From Oxalobacter sp. OttesenSCG-928-P03 (lineage in GTDB: Bacteria; Pseudomonadota; Gammaproteobacteria; Burkholderiales; Burkholderiaceae_D), in contig JAJDFZ010000013.1 of assembly GCA_030269625.1 (NCBI GenBank), positions 1 to 42,459 on the forward strand: DNA of 42,459 nt, in the 5' to 3' direction. A program made the position numbers and the translations under genes. The notes beneath the pieces are model-generated. The model was not told where the DNA came from. It saw only the letters and a program-made list of their open reading frames with translations, and ran no database searches. Below, piece by piece: positions 9,401-17,447 of this stretch (its first letter is position 1; every line of letters starts with the position of its first letter).

Positions 9401-11307
9401 TGGCTGTTTCCGGCTGGTCCGTGAAGGGCCGCAATATCAACCTGAAGAATCCGCTGGGCGGTTCCATTACCGGCCTTTCCGTGACGGGGCAGAATCTGTC
9501 ATCAACGCCCGGCCAGTCCAGCCAGTTTTCCGTGCGGGCGACGGTCGACAAGACCGGCAAGTTTGCGGCTGACGGCAAGGTGGGGATTTCTCCGCTCTCG
9601 GTTGACCTGGCGCTGGACATGAAGGATCTGAGCATTGTCGCCATCCAGCCGTATATCGAGGATTATGTCAACCTGACACTGAACCGCGCCAACCTGTCTT
9701 TGACCGGCAACCTGGTGCTGAAGGAAAACAGGGACGGTACCCTGGAAGGCGGATACAGGGGAGATGTCACCGTGGCGCAGTTAAGGACGGTTGACCAGAT
9801 CAACAAGGATTCCTTTATCCGCTGGAACAACTTTGCCTTAAAGGATGTCGATGCGAAATTCATGCCGCTTCTGGTCAATGTCAAGGAAGCCGAGCTGAAC
9901 AATTTCTTTGCCCGCGTGATCCTGAACCCTGACGGGCGCCTGAACCTGCGCAATATCCTGCGGAGTGATGCCGGCGGGCTGACCAGCCTGACTGAATCTG
10001 AAAGTGAGCTTGACGATCTGGCCGATGCCGGGGATGGCAAGGAAAGCCAGGTGCAGACCAAAGGCAATGTGACCACAGGGACGGTCAGGCCGGATGCCGA
10101 TGGCGCGGATGCGAGCCAGCCGGTCATCCTCGTGGAAAGGCTGACGCTGAAAAAAGGCCGGGTCCGTTTTACCGACAACTTCATCAAGCCGAATTACACA
10201 GCCAATATTTCGGAACTGGAAGGCACCGTGACCGGTTTTTCCTCTGATCCCAGCAAGTTTGCCAAGCTGGATTTGCGCGGGCAGGTCAACAAGGCGCCGC
10301 TGATCGTGGCCGGTACGATCAGCCCGTTAAGAGAAAAACTGGCGCTGGATGTGAAAGCCCAGGTCAGGGGCATGGAACTGGCGCAGTTCAGTTCGTATAC
10401 AACGAAATACATCGGCTATGGCATCGACAAGGGCAAGCTGTCCTTTGACGTGGAATACAAGCTGGACGAGGGGGTACTGGTTGCGCAAAACAGGCTGATC
10501 CTGGACCAGTTGACCTTTGGCGAGAAAGCCGAGGGAGAGCCGGTGACAAGCCTGCCGGTTGAGCTGGCGGTATCGCTTTTGAAAGACGGCAATGGCGTGA
10601 TCGACATCAACCTGCCTATCGGCGGTTCGCTGGATGATCCGGAATTTTCCATTGGCGGCATTTTAGCCAAGGTTTTCCTGAGTTCGCTCAAGCGGGTGAT
10701 CCTGGCGCCTTTTGCTTTCCTTTCCATCAAGTTTGGCGGCGGGGCTGAAATGGCCTGGCTGGAATTCGAGCCGGGCAGCTTTGTGATTCCAGAAAAGGAA
10801 CTTCCCAAGCTGGAGGCCATGGCAAAAGCCTTTGCCGAGCGTCCCGAACTGAAGCTGGACATTACCGGGCGTTATGATCCTTCGGCAGACCGGGCCGGCC
10901 TGGCAAAGGCGGGTATCCAGCGCAAGGTCCGCGCTCTCAAGCGCAAAGACCTGCAGGAAAAAGGGCAGACAGTCATGATGAACCAGTTGAAGGTCGAAGA
11001 CAGCGAATATCCGGAACTGCTTGAACGCGTTTACAAGGATGAGGATATCAAGAAGCCGCGCAATTTCATCGGCATGCAGAAGAAACTGTCGGTTCCGGAA
11101 ATGGAAAAAGTGATGGTTGATGGTTATGAAGCGACCGAGGAAGAATTCCTGGCCCTGGCCTATCAGCGTTCGGAGCGGGTCAAGGTCTGGCTGGTGGAGC
11201 AGGGCAAGATCGCGGATTCCCGGATTTTCCTTCTGGCGAGCAAGGCCGGTGAGGCGGGTGAAAACGGGGAATCAGCCGCCCGTGTCGATTTTGCCATACA
11301 GCAATAA
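6427..11307 (+). CDS. Giant AsmA-like DUF748 protein with expanded internal repeats
   Basis: A 1626-aa protein with one N-terminal transmembrane helix (about 30-53) and a very long, beta-rich periplasmic part. Segments such as LHRQLVINKLEFNPFTFTLN near the start and the C-terminal module (FGGGAEMAWLEFEPGS, then KLDITGRYDPSADRAGL) identify a DUF748 protein. Related AsmA/TamB/YhdP proteins are thought to form grooves that carry lipids between membranes; that role here is inference. A charged Glu/Lys/Arg segment lies at about 155-190. The middle contains six Trp-anchored modules (Trp at about 534, 624, 711, 800, 903 and 997), described separately. The following gene is a shorter paralogue. The start has GGGA about 8 nt upstream; a second ATG lies at 6436. 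Confidence 0.85.
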   Translation: MKDMLKKVAPADALKKAASRAARIRISKRVGISILCILICLPLIYAALGFWVLPSWIKSKAQSIASEKLHRQLVINKLEFNPFTFTLNVEGLSLSEAKSDERFVSFDQLYVELSTSSVLQMTPVVTEFKLVKPFVRVIRLSDRERNFDDILALFKKPEGEEEKEEEKKAEPEKRPQNAEERRAERRKRKFGIYNFQIIDARIELENREKGTKTVVSDFNVGLPYLYRGPIRGIQRHVEPHFEALINGKKLEILREKPSEDSRDRILNLNMDNIDLKRIFNYVPFHPAYKFNEGWLDLRLSLYIHRPRDGQTTMDVGGRVTVRSVHMTQHGKPLFDLEKLDLQLGTNSPVKGEYRVDKLEIIKPEFHAISDKNGVLNFANLLAHADKVVAPVEDEEEQKGKAGVQRASMKPGQEGAVIPASAETGGEPEPKGFTFALKELVVKKGRFRYADQSDAMPLDAAANGFDLTVNDVLLDSAKREISIARIASSSTAVDVAFAKERGRAPEKPDEDKSKKKAKEGEGYTLRLAKLEIANWSARLKNSNTADFAALPVSATLNKFGLTVSDAEVDLNTHAVKVGQIQSGGGSFDVALHSGATPASGRKAEKKDDASPAFTVQVGKLGITNWNGKVKNTSARDSASLPFSAAISRLGITVENTEVDLKNETVSVGLVQSSGGSFDVTLDDHPAGNRAPAAESGGAAFNISVGQVAIANWSGRLKNNNQGDMASLPASASISKFGLTVDKTQVDMKAHKVSVGQVRSTGGSFDMLMENHAPKAPVAGASAKTDSAPYHIRIGKVDVANWSGKVKNSNRHDPFEMPFSATLTKLGVTVDNAEVNLKDQTVTVASVSTKGGHADVDIEPWKKPTNVGKRAAARAALLTSIIEAKKAQAADGLAISVGKVAVSGWSARMKNRNPTNRAGMPISGRANQIDLAVNNIRLDTKKRDIRIGEIASKGVVLMGQLEKHEKWDPKKAAGGGKPVDMPSDAPYNVQIDKLAVSGWSVKGRNINLKNPLGGSITGLSVTGQNLSSTPGQSSQFSVRATVDKTGKFAADGKVGISPLSVDLALDMKDLSIVAIQPYIEDYVNLTLNRANLSLTGNLVLKENRDGTLEGGYRGDVTVAQLRTVDQINKDSFIRWNNFALKDVDAKFMPLLVNVKEAELNNFFARVILNPDGRLNLRNILRSDAGGLTSLTESESELDDLADAGDGKESQVQTKGNVTTGTVRPDADGADASQPVILVERLTLKKGRVRFTDNFIKPNYTANISELEGTVTGFSSDPSKFAKLDLRGQVNKAPLIVAGTISPLREKLALDVKAQVRGMELAQFSSYTTKYIGYGIDKGKLSFDVEYKLDEGVLVAQNRLILDQLTFGEKAEGEPVTSLPVELAVSLLKDGNGVIDINLPIGGSLDDPEFSIGGILAKVFLSSLKRVILAPFAFLSIKFGGGAEMAWLEFEPGSFVIPEKELPKLEAMAKAFAERPELKLDITGRYDPSADRAGLAKAGIQRKVRALKRKDLQEKGQTVMMNQLKVEDSEYPELLERVYKDEDIKKPRNFIGMQKKLSVPEMEKVMVDGYEATEEEFLALAYQRSERVKVWLVEQGKIADSRIFLLASKAGEAGENGESAARVDFAIQQ
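7990..9501 (+). repeat. Six tandem ~90-residue modules inside the DUF748 protein
   Basis: Repeating protein pattern: an IGKVxVANWSGxxKNxN lead, then D..xxPxSAxhxKhGhTVxxxxVDhKxxxVxVGxVxSxGGSFDV. The Asn/Gly before the Trp falls at residues 533, 623, 710, 799, 902 and 996, giving spacings of 90, 87, 89, 103 and 94. The first four modules have NW and are closest to each other; the last two have SGW. A more distant related module (KGRFRYADQ type) precedes them. The paralogue at 11397-14831 has only that distant module and one SGW module. Confidence 0.85.
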
Positions 11308-11332
11308 CACAGCAAACACATGCTATTATAAT
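11304..11332 (+). promoter_or_regulatory. Likely promoter for the second DUF748 gene
   Basis: ATAACA (11304-11309, 4/6 to consensus), a 17-bp spacer and a perfect TATAAT (11327-11332). The -35 overlaps the stop codon of the upstream DUF748 gene, and the start codon is 65 nt downstream of the -10. This suggests the second paralogue can be expressed on its own. Confidence 0.6.
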
Positions 11333-11396
11333 TCTCGTGTGACAGTCGCCCTCTGTCGCCTTCCCTGTTACGGTCCAGTCTTTCTGGAGAGGCTGT

Positions 11397-14300
11397 ATGA
11401 AAAAACCTGATATTACAAAACTGAAGACGTTTGCCCTGTCTTTTTTTTCCCGGTATCGCCGAAAGATCATTATCGGCGCATCGGCGTTTTTCTGTATCCT
11501 GTTTATCAGCGGCCTTTGCGGCTGGCTTTTCCTTCCTGGATATATCAAGGACAAGGCCGAACAGGCGGTGGCGGAATCGCTTCACCGGAAACTGACGATA
11601 ACGGAGGTCAGTTTCAACCCGTTTTCCCTTTCCGTCACATTAAAGGGGGTGACGCTGAGCGAAAAAGAGAGTGAAGAAACCTTCGTTTCTTTCGACAGGC
11701 TCTATGTCAATCTGTCGACACTTTCCGCCATCACGATGTCACCGGTCATCAAGGCGGTCGAGCTGGAAAATCCCTATATCCATTTTTCGCGCCTGAACAA
11801 AAACGAATACAACATCAGCGATTTTATCGAGATGGCCATGAAGCCGGACGAGCCGGACAAGAAGCCGTTTTCGTATTCGGTCAACAATATCCAGGTGGAT
11901 GGCGGCAGGATCATTTTTGATGATCACCCCATGAAAGCGCAGCACAGGATCGAGGAAATCAGCATACGGATTCCCTATATTTCTTCCAGGCTTTCCCGGG
12001 TTGAGACCTTTATCGAGCCGCACCTGAGTGCGCTGGTCAACGGGACAAAAATGGAGCTGTCCGGAAAAACCCGGCCCTTTGCCGAGGACAAGGAAACCAT
12101 TTTCAGCCTGGACCTGAAAAATGTCGAATTGCCGCGATACATGGAGTATCTGCCGTACAAGCCGGATTTTCATCTGGCCAAAGGCAGCCTGAATGTGGAT
12201 TTGAACCTGCACTTTACCCAGTACCAGACGAAGCCGTCCGAACTGGATATCAGCGGAACAGCGGAACTCCATTCCCTGCTGGTGACTGACCTGGCCAAAA
12301 AGCCGATGCTGGGTTTGGGCAGGCTGGCGGTCAAAATGGAAAAGAATGCGATTTTTGCCAGTGATTACAATATCGCAAAGATCGAACTGTCGCAGCCCGA
12401 GGTATATGTCGTCAACAGTGCGGACGGTTATCTGAATCTCATGAACCTGGCGCCGAAGGCCGAAAAAGGCGCGGCAGCAAAGGCAGACCAGGACAGCAAG
12501 GAGGAAAAAAGCCTTCCGCTCAAGCTGGCCTTAAAGCAGTTTGTCCTGACGGACGGCAAACTGAGCTATACCGATTATGGCACGGGCATGCCGTATAGCG
12601 TGACAGCAGGCAAATTCAATCTGACGGTGGATGATGTTGCCGTGGATACGGGAGCCCGGTCAGCGCGCATCGGCAAAATCGCGTCAGACAGCGCGGCCAT
12701 TGAAATGGCCCTGGAAAAGAAACAGGGGGGACATGCTTCCTCCAGGGCGAAACCGGATTCGGGTTCATCCGCTTTCGGGGTGGATATCGGCAGCATCGAT
12801 ATCAGCGGCTGGTCGGCCCACATGCAGAATAAAAACCTGAAAAAGCCGCTGGGGGCGCAGATTACCGGGCTGGCTGTGAATGCACAGGATATTTCGACAG
12901 CGCCGGGTAAAACCAGCGCCCTCAAGGTATCTGCCGGCGTCGACAAGAAGGGACATATTCTCGTAGAGGGCAAGCTCGGCGTGTCGCCGCTTTCGGCTGA
13001 CCTGGCCGTGGATCTGAAAAATGTCAGCATTGTCGCCCTCCAGCAGTATATTGATGAACACGTCAACCTGACACTGCGCCAGGCGGATGTTACGACAAAA
13101 GGACGCCTGACACTTGCCACGGGAAGAAGCGGGGCGCTTTCAGGTGAGTACAGCGGCGATGTCAGCCTTGGCAATCTCCTGACAACGGACCAGATCAAGG
13201 GCGACCAGTTTGTCCGCTGGAAGGATCTGTCCTTAAAGCAGATGCAGGTGAAACTGTCTCCTTTCTCGCTTACGGCCAAACGGGCTGATCTGAACAGTTT
13301 TTATGCCCGCCTGATCCTTAACGCGGATGGCCGGCTTAACCTGCAGAATATCCTGCGCAGTGAAGCTGGCGGCAAGAAGAGCCTGACAGAAACGGAAGAG
13401 CATTTTGATTTCACGGCGGCGATAGAGCAGCCCGACAAGGCGGCTGGAAAGCAGGAGCAGGCAACAACCCCGCCGCAGACAGCCGTGGCCGCCCAGCCGG
13501 AAGCGGGTGTCGCACAGGCAGAAAGCGGAAAGCAGGCTGAAGCCGTGGCCGCTGAGGCACAACCGGAAGCGCCTGTGCAGGCAGCCGGGGAGACCGTGGA
13601 TATGGAAACGAATGAACCGGTAGCCGCGCCGCCCGTTGCGAAGGCGCCTGTCGATCTGCCGCCGATCCGGATTGATCGTTTCCAGTTGACCAACGGGCGG
13701 GTCCGCTTTACCGACAATTTCATCAAGCCGCATTACACGGCCGATATGAACAAGGTGCACGGCGTGATTACCCGGATAGCCAGTACCGGCAATGCCATTG
13801 CCGTCGTGGATATCAAGGGGCAGGTCAACCGGGCGCCGCTGACGGTGACCGGCAGCCTCAACCCGTTTAACCCGGCGCTGTCTCTCGAGCTGGAAGGGCA
13901 TGTCAAGGGAATGGAACTGGCGCAGTTCAGTTCGTACTCGACCAAGTATGTGGGTTATGGCATCGAGAAGGGCAAGCTTTCCTTTGATGTGCAGTACAAG
14001 GTGGAAGAGGGTGAACTCCATGCGGAAAACCGGCTGGTTCTGGATCAGCTGACTTTCGGGGAGAAAAGCGAGAGCAAGCCGGTGATCAGCCTGCCGGTGC
14101 AGCTTGCCGTCAATCTGCTCAAGGATGGAGACGGGGTGATCGATATCAACCTGCCGGTGTCCGGTTCGTTAAATGATCCGGAGTTTTCCGTGGGGGGCAT
14201 TGTTTTCCGCGTGATTGTCAACCTGGTCAAGAAAGTGATCACGTCACCTTTCTCGCTTTTGTCCGCGGCTTTCGGCGGCGGGGAAGAGCTTTCCTGGCTG

Positions 14301-14831
14301 GAGTTTGCACCCGGTTCGACGGATATTTCCGATGCCGGAGTGGAAAAACTCACCACGCTGGTCAAGGCGTTAAAGGGGCGTCCCGGATTGAAGCTGGATG
14401 TTACGGGATGCTATGCCCCGGATGCTGACAAGGAAGGGCTGGCGAGAAAGGCGATCAACCGGAGAGTGCGTGAGCTCAAGAGGAAGGAAATGGGCGCCGA
14501 AGGGGAAAGCCTGCGCCTGAGTGAAATCAAGGTCAGCGACAAGGAATACGCCAAGCTGTTAAAAGAGGTATACAGTGATGCCGATTTCAAGAAGCCGCGT
14601 AATTTTATCGGGTTCCAGAAATCGCTGCCCGTTGCGGAAATGGAAAAGCTGATGATCGAAAATTATGCCGTCTCGGAAGAAGAATTCATGGGACTGGCGG
14701 ACAAGCGTGCCGCCAACGTCAAGGCATGGCTGATGGAAAAAGGCGAGATACCGGAGGAACGGGTTTTCATCCAGGCAAGCAAGAGCAAATCCGGTGACAA
14801 TGCCACCCGTGTGGATTTTTCGCTGCACTAG
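11397..14831 (+). CDS. AsmA-like DUF748 protein (shorter paralogue)
   Basis: A 1144-aa paralogue of the preceding protein. An N-terminal membrane helix (about 24-46) is followed by the same periplasmic architecture: LHRKLTITEVSFNPFSLSVT near residue 62, one KLSYTDYGTG module, one ISGWSAHMQNKN module, and the shared C-terminal block (TNGRVRFTDNFIKPHYTAD, SSYSTKYVGYGIEKGKLSFD, LSWLEFAPGS). An Ala/Gln/Glu/Pro-rich linker (about 675-755) replaces the short linker of its neighbour. The probable role is the same lipid-transport or envelope-integrity class, by inference from the AsmA-like fold. GGAGAG lies 5 nt before the ATG. It has its own TATAAT promoter, and a hairpin with a T-run follows. Confidence 0.85.
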   Translation: MKKPDITKLKTFALSFFSRYRRKIIIGASAFFCILFISGLCGWLFLPGYIKDKAEQAVAESLHRKLTITEVSFNPFSLSVTLKGVTLSEKESEETFVSFDRLYVNLSTLSAITMSPVIKAVELENPYIHFSRLNKNEYNISDFIEMAMKPDEPDKKPFSYSVNNIQVDGGRIIFDDHPMKAQHRIEEISIRIPYISSRLSRVETFIEPHLSALVNGTKMELSGKTRPFAEDKETIFSLDLKNVELPRYMEYLPYKPDFHLAKGSLNVDLNLHFTQYQTKPSELDISGTAELHSLLVTDLAKKPMLGLGRLAVKMEKNAIFASDYNIAKIELSQPEVYVVNSADGYLNLMNLAPKAEKGAAAKADQDSKEEKSLPLKLALKQFVLTDGKLSYTDYGTGMPYSVTAGKFNLTVDDVAVDTGARSARIGKIASDSAAIEMALEKKQGGHASSRAKPDSGSSAFGVDIGSIDISGWSAHMQNKNLKKPLGAQITGLAVNAQDISTAPGKTSALKVSAGVDKKGHILVEGKLGVSPLSADLAVDLKNVSIVALQQYIDEHVNLTLRQADVTTKGRLTLATGRSGALSGEYSGDVSLGNLLTTDQIKGDQFVRWKDLSLKQMQVKLSPFSLTAKRADLNSFYARLILNADGRLNLQNILRSEAGGKKSLTETEEHFDFTAAIEQPDKAAGKQEQATTPPQTAVAAQPEAGVAQAESGKQAEAVAAEAQPEAPVQAAGETVDMETNEPVAAPPVAKAPVDLPPIRIDRFQLTNGRVRFTDNFIKPHYTADMNKVHGVITRIASTGNAIAVVDIKGQVNRAPLTVTGSLNPFNPALSLELEGHVKGMELAQFSSYSTKYVGYGIEKGKLSFDVQYKVEEGELHAENRLVLDQLTFGEKSESKPVISLPVQLAVNLLKDGDGVIDINLPVSGSLNDPEFSVGGIVFRVIVNLVKKVITSPFSLLSAAFGGGEELSWLEFAPGSTDISDAGVEKLTTLVKALKGRPGLKLDVTGCYAPDADKEGLARKAINRRVRELKRKEMGAEGESLRLSEIKVSDKEYAKLLKEVYSDADFKKPRNFIGFQKSLPVAEMEKLMIENYAVSEEEFMGLADKRAANVKAWLMEKGEIPEERVFIQASKSKSGDNATRVDFSLH

Positions 14832-14896
14832 ACCTGTCGCGGGCATGATGTATTGGCCGTGCCTTGTCCGGGGTTGCGGTAATGTTTCACCAGGAA

Positions 14897-14926
14897 TCAC
14901 CCGTCTCAAAGGGTGACGTGTTTTTT
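14897..14926 (+). terminator. Probable intrinsic terminator after the DUF748 pair
   Basis: TCACCC (14897-14902) pairs with GGGTGA (14911-14916) around an 8-nt loop. Four bases later comes a run of six T (14921-14926). The stem is short, so it may be leaky and allow read-through into the PsiF-repeat gene that starts 22 nt further on. Confidence 0.55.
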
Positions 14927-14947
14927 CATTGATTCAGGGAGGATATG

Positions 14948-15292
14948 ATGCGAAAAATTCTGATAATGCTGCTGGCCGGTTTTTTTGTCACAGCGACAGC
15001 ACAGGCGGCAACCTGCGAGGAGCAGGCGGCCGAGAAAAAACTGCATGGCGCTGCCCAGGCCAGTTTTATCAAGAAGTGCGAAAAAGATTCAGTGCAGAAA
15101 GCCTGTGAAGACAAGGCGGCTGAAAAGAAACTGCATGGCGCTGCCAAAAACAGCTTTGTGAAAAAATGCGTAACGGATGGCAAGGCCGCCAGTGCGGCAG
15201 AGCGCTGTGAGGCGCAGGCAGCCGAAAAGAAACTTCATGGCGCCGCCAAAAACAGCTTCATCAAGAAGTGTGTTGAAACAGCGTCAAACTGA
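14948..15292 (+). CDS. Periplasmic PsiF-repeat protein (three repeats)
   Basis: A 114-aa exported protein: signal peptide MRKILIMLLAGFFVTATAQA, then three copies of the PsiF motif, each C-x-x-x-A-A-E-K-K-L-H-G-A-A-x-x-S-F-x-K-K-C. The paired Cys of each repeat could form disulphides in the periplasm. PsiF was named as phosphate-starvation inducible in E. coli; its biochemical function is unknown. Two adjacent ATGs exist (14945 and 14948). The second is 5 nt from a strong AGGGAGG and is preferred. E. coli PsiF has two repeats as I recall, so three is a slight expansion. The gene converges with the signalling locus, whose stop lies 8 nt away. Confidence 0.85.
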   Translation: MRKILIMLLAGFFVTATAQAATCEEQAAEKKLHGAAQASFIKKCEKDSVQKACEDKAAEKKLHGAAKNSFVKKCVTDGKAASAAERCEAQAAEKKLHGAAKNSFIKKCVETASN

Positions 15293-15300
15293 TTTCACAG

Positions 15301-17436
15301 TCAGATAAGCAGTTCCAGCAGTTGATTCAAGGGCAGGGGCCTGTAATACAGGTACCCCTGCATCAGGTTGCATCCCCACCGCTGCAGGTATTGTGCCTGC
15401 ACTTCTGTTTCCACACCCTCGGCAATGAGGGTCATATCCAGTCCCTGTGCAATCGAGATGATGGCTAAAACGACAGGATAATCACCATCCAGCTGGGCGA
15501 TTTCACTGACGAAGGAACGGTCAATCTTGATGGTCTGGATGGGGAACCGGTGCAGGTACGCCAATGAGGAATATCCTGTGCCGAAATCATCAATGGCAAT
15601 TTCCACACCGACGGCGCTGAGTTCGTTGAGCTGGGCGATGGCATTGGCCGGGTTGCGGATGCAGATGTTTTCCGTGATTTCCACCTGGATCAATTCAGAC
15701 GGGATGTCATGCCGCCGAAAGGCTTCTTTCATTTTTCTCGGGCAGTCGCAGCGGTCCAGGTACTGCGGCGAAAGATTGATTGAAATTGGAATGGTCCGGC
15801 GTTTCAGGGTGCGGGAAATATGGATGTCGTAGCAGACGGCTTCGAGCATCCAGTCGGTAATCGGGATAATGAGGCCGTTTTCTTCCGCGAAAGGCAGAAA
15901 TTCACCAGCAGACAAAAGCCCCCGCTCCGGATGGTTCCAGCGCATGAGCGCCTCGGCACCCACAATATTTCCTGTGGAGAGATCAACCTGTGGCTGGTAG
16001 TACATTTCCAGCTCGTTGTTTTCCAGCGCACGTCGCAAGGCATGCTGGTGCGACAGGGTCAGGTGGGGAGCCTTGGCCATGGTGTGATCGTAAAACATGA
16101 TGCCGTTTTTACCCTGCGACTTGACCTGGCTCATGGCGGTGTCCGCGTTGCCGACCAGTTCTTCCACAGTCTGTCCGTCTTCGGGATAAATGGCAATGCC
16201 GATACTGGCAGAAATGGTCAGGACCTCGTTTTCTCCGGTTTCAAAGGGCGTGTTGAGGGTTTCCAGGCAACGCATGGCGATATCCTGTACACGCCGTGCT
16301 TCTGACAGGCCCGGCAGGGCCAGAACAAATTCATCGCTGCCCAGGCGCGCCACGATATCGCTGTATCGCGCAATGTCTTTCAGGCGGGATGCAACCTTTT
16401 TCAGGATGAGGTCGCCTTTGACGTGACCAAGCGAATCGTTGATCAGCTTGAAGCGGTCCAGATCGATAAAGAGAATGGTCAGGCCAACCTGGTATTTTTT
16501 GGCATTCTGCAACTCCATATCCAGTTTTTCGTTCAACAGAATACGGTTGGGCAATCCTGTCAGCGCATCGTAATGTGCATGGAAGGAAATGATTTCTTCT
16601 GCCCGCTTGTTGTCAGAGATGTCCCGCGCGATGACGTAGGTTCCCCTGATCTGGTGTGACGATGAAATGGAAAACTGCAGGCTCATCAGTGTCAGGGAAA
16701 ACGGGGTCGGATGCGTGTCATCCTTGGCGCGAAGACGCAGCTCGATCTGCTGGACAGGCTCACTCTTGCGCTTGAGGATGGATTCGGCCCGTTCCATGTC
16801 GCTTTCATGAATCAGCGTGGAGTAATGCTTGAGGGAGAGTTCTTCCGGCCGGTATCCCAAAAGGGCAGTAACACTTTCGTTGATAAAAGTGATCTGGCCG
16901 CGTTCATTCAGTGTGCATACAATGTCCGGCACATGCTCGATCAGGCCGCGATAGAGTTGTTCTGAGTATTGCAACTGAAGTGATATGGAGCAGTTCTTGA
17001 TTTCCAGAAAACGCTTTGAAACCGCATTTCTCACGTCATAGAGGAGCTCTTCCGGCGAATAGGGCTTTTTCAGGAAACTGTAGGCGCCCCGTTTATAGGC
17101 TGTTTTTGCTGCCTGGTTGTCCGTCATGCCGGAAAGGGCAATGATTTCGGTCTTGAATTCCTGTTTTTTGATGAAATCCATCAGGAGGTAACCATCCAGA
17201 TCCGGCAGGTCCAGGTCAAGCAGGATCAGGTCAAAACGGTCTTTTTTCAAGAGACGGAGCGCTTCCAGGCCGGATGATGCCGTAGCGGTTTCAGAAGGAT
17301 ATTCTTCAAAAACTGCCAGAATGCTTGAGAGGTGCTGGGGTTCATCATCCACCAGGAGAATGCGGGGAATGAAAGGCGCTTCAATTGTGTCTGTCAGAAA
17401 AAGATTCTGGGGGAGTGTTATCGTTATATTTTCCAC
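15301..17436 (-). CDS. Response regulator with REC-PAS-GGDEF-EAL domains (locus 1)
   Basis: A 711-aa cyclic-di-GMP regulator. The receiver (about 25-145) is intact: acidic pair Asp30-Asp31, phosphoacceptor Asp74 (LILLDLDLP), switch Ser102 and Lys124. A PAS domain spans about 160-280. GGDEF (about 300-460) has the variant signature GSDEF (366-370), with DLDRFKLIND intact and an RxxD inhibitory I-site at 357-360. EAL (about 480-705) has EAL at 495-497, INLSPQ, EITEN, IDDFGTGYSSL, KIDRSF and AEGVET, so phosphodiesterase activity is likely; cyclase activity is uncertain with GSDEF. The GTG at 17434-17436 is chosen because AGGTG precedes it and the longer frame overlaps the kinase gene by 88 nt. 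It lies 11 nt after the kinase stop, so it is the presumed partner. Confidence 0.92.
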   Translation of the reverse strand: MENITITLPQNLFLTDTIEAPFIPRILLVDDEPQHLSSILAVFEEYPSETATASSGLEALRLLKKDRFDLILLDLDLPDLDGYLLMDFIKKQEFKTEIIALSGMTDNQAAKTAYKRGAYSFLKKPYSPEELLYDVRNAVSKRFLEIKNCSISLQLQYSEQLYRGLIEHVPDIVCTLNERGQITFINESVTALLGYRPEELSLKHYSTLIHESDMERAESILKRKSEPVQQIELRLRAKDDTHPTPFSLTLMSLQFSISSSHQIRGTYVIARDISDNKRAEEIISFHAHYDALTGLPNRILLNEKLDMELQNAKKYQVGLTILFIDLDRFKLINDSLGHVKGDLILKKVASRLKDIARYSDIVARLGSDEFVLALPGLSEARRVQDIAMRCLETLNTPFETGENEVLTISASIGIAIYPEDGQTVEELVGNADTAMSQVKSQGKNGIMFYDHTMAKAPHLTLSHQHALRRALENNELEMYYQPQVDLSTGNIVGAEALMRWNHPERGLLSAGEFLPFAEENGLIIPITDWMLEAVCYDIHISRTLKRRTIPISINLSPQYLDRCDCPRKMKEAFRRHDIPSELIQVEITENICIRNPANAIAQLNELSAVGVEIAIDDFGTGYSSLAYLHRFPIQTIKIDRSFVSEIAQLDGDYPVVLAIISIAQGLDMTLIAEGVETEVQAQYLQRWGCNLMQGYLYYRPLPLNQLLELLI

Positions 17437-17447
17437 AGGATCACCTA

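Noticed and set aside
7990-9501. CRISPR-like periodicity at about 270 bp
   Set aside because: Period and divergence are those of protein repeats in a continuous reading frame. No short identical repeats with unique spacers occur here or elsewhere in the window.
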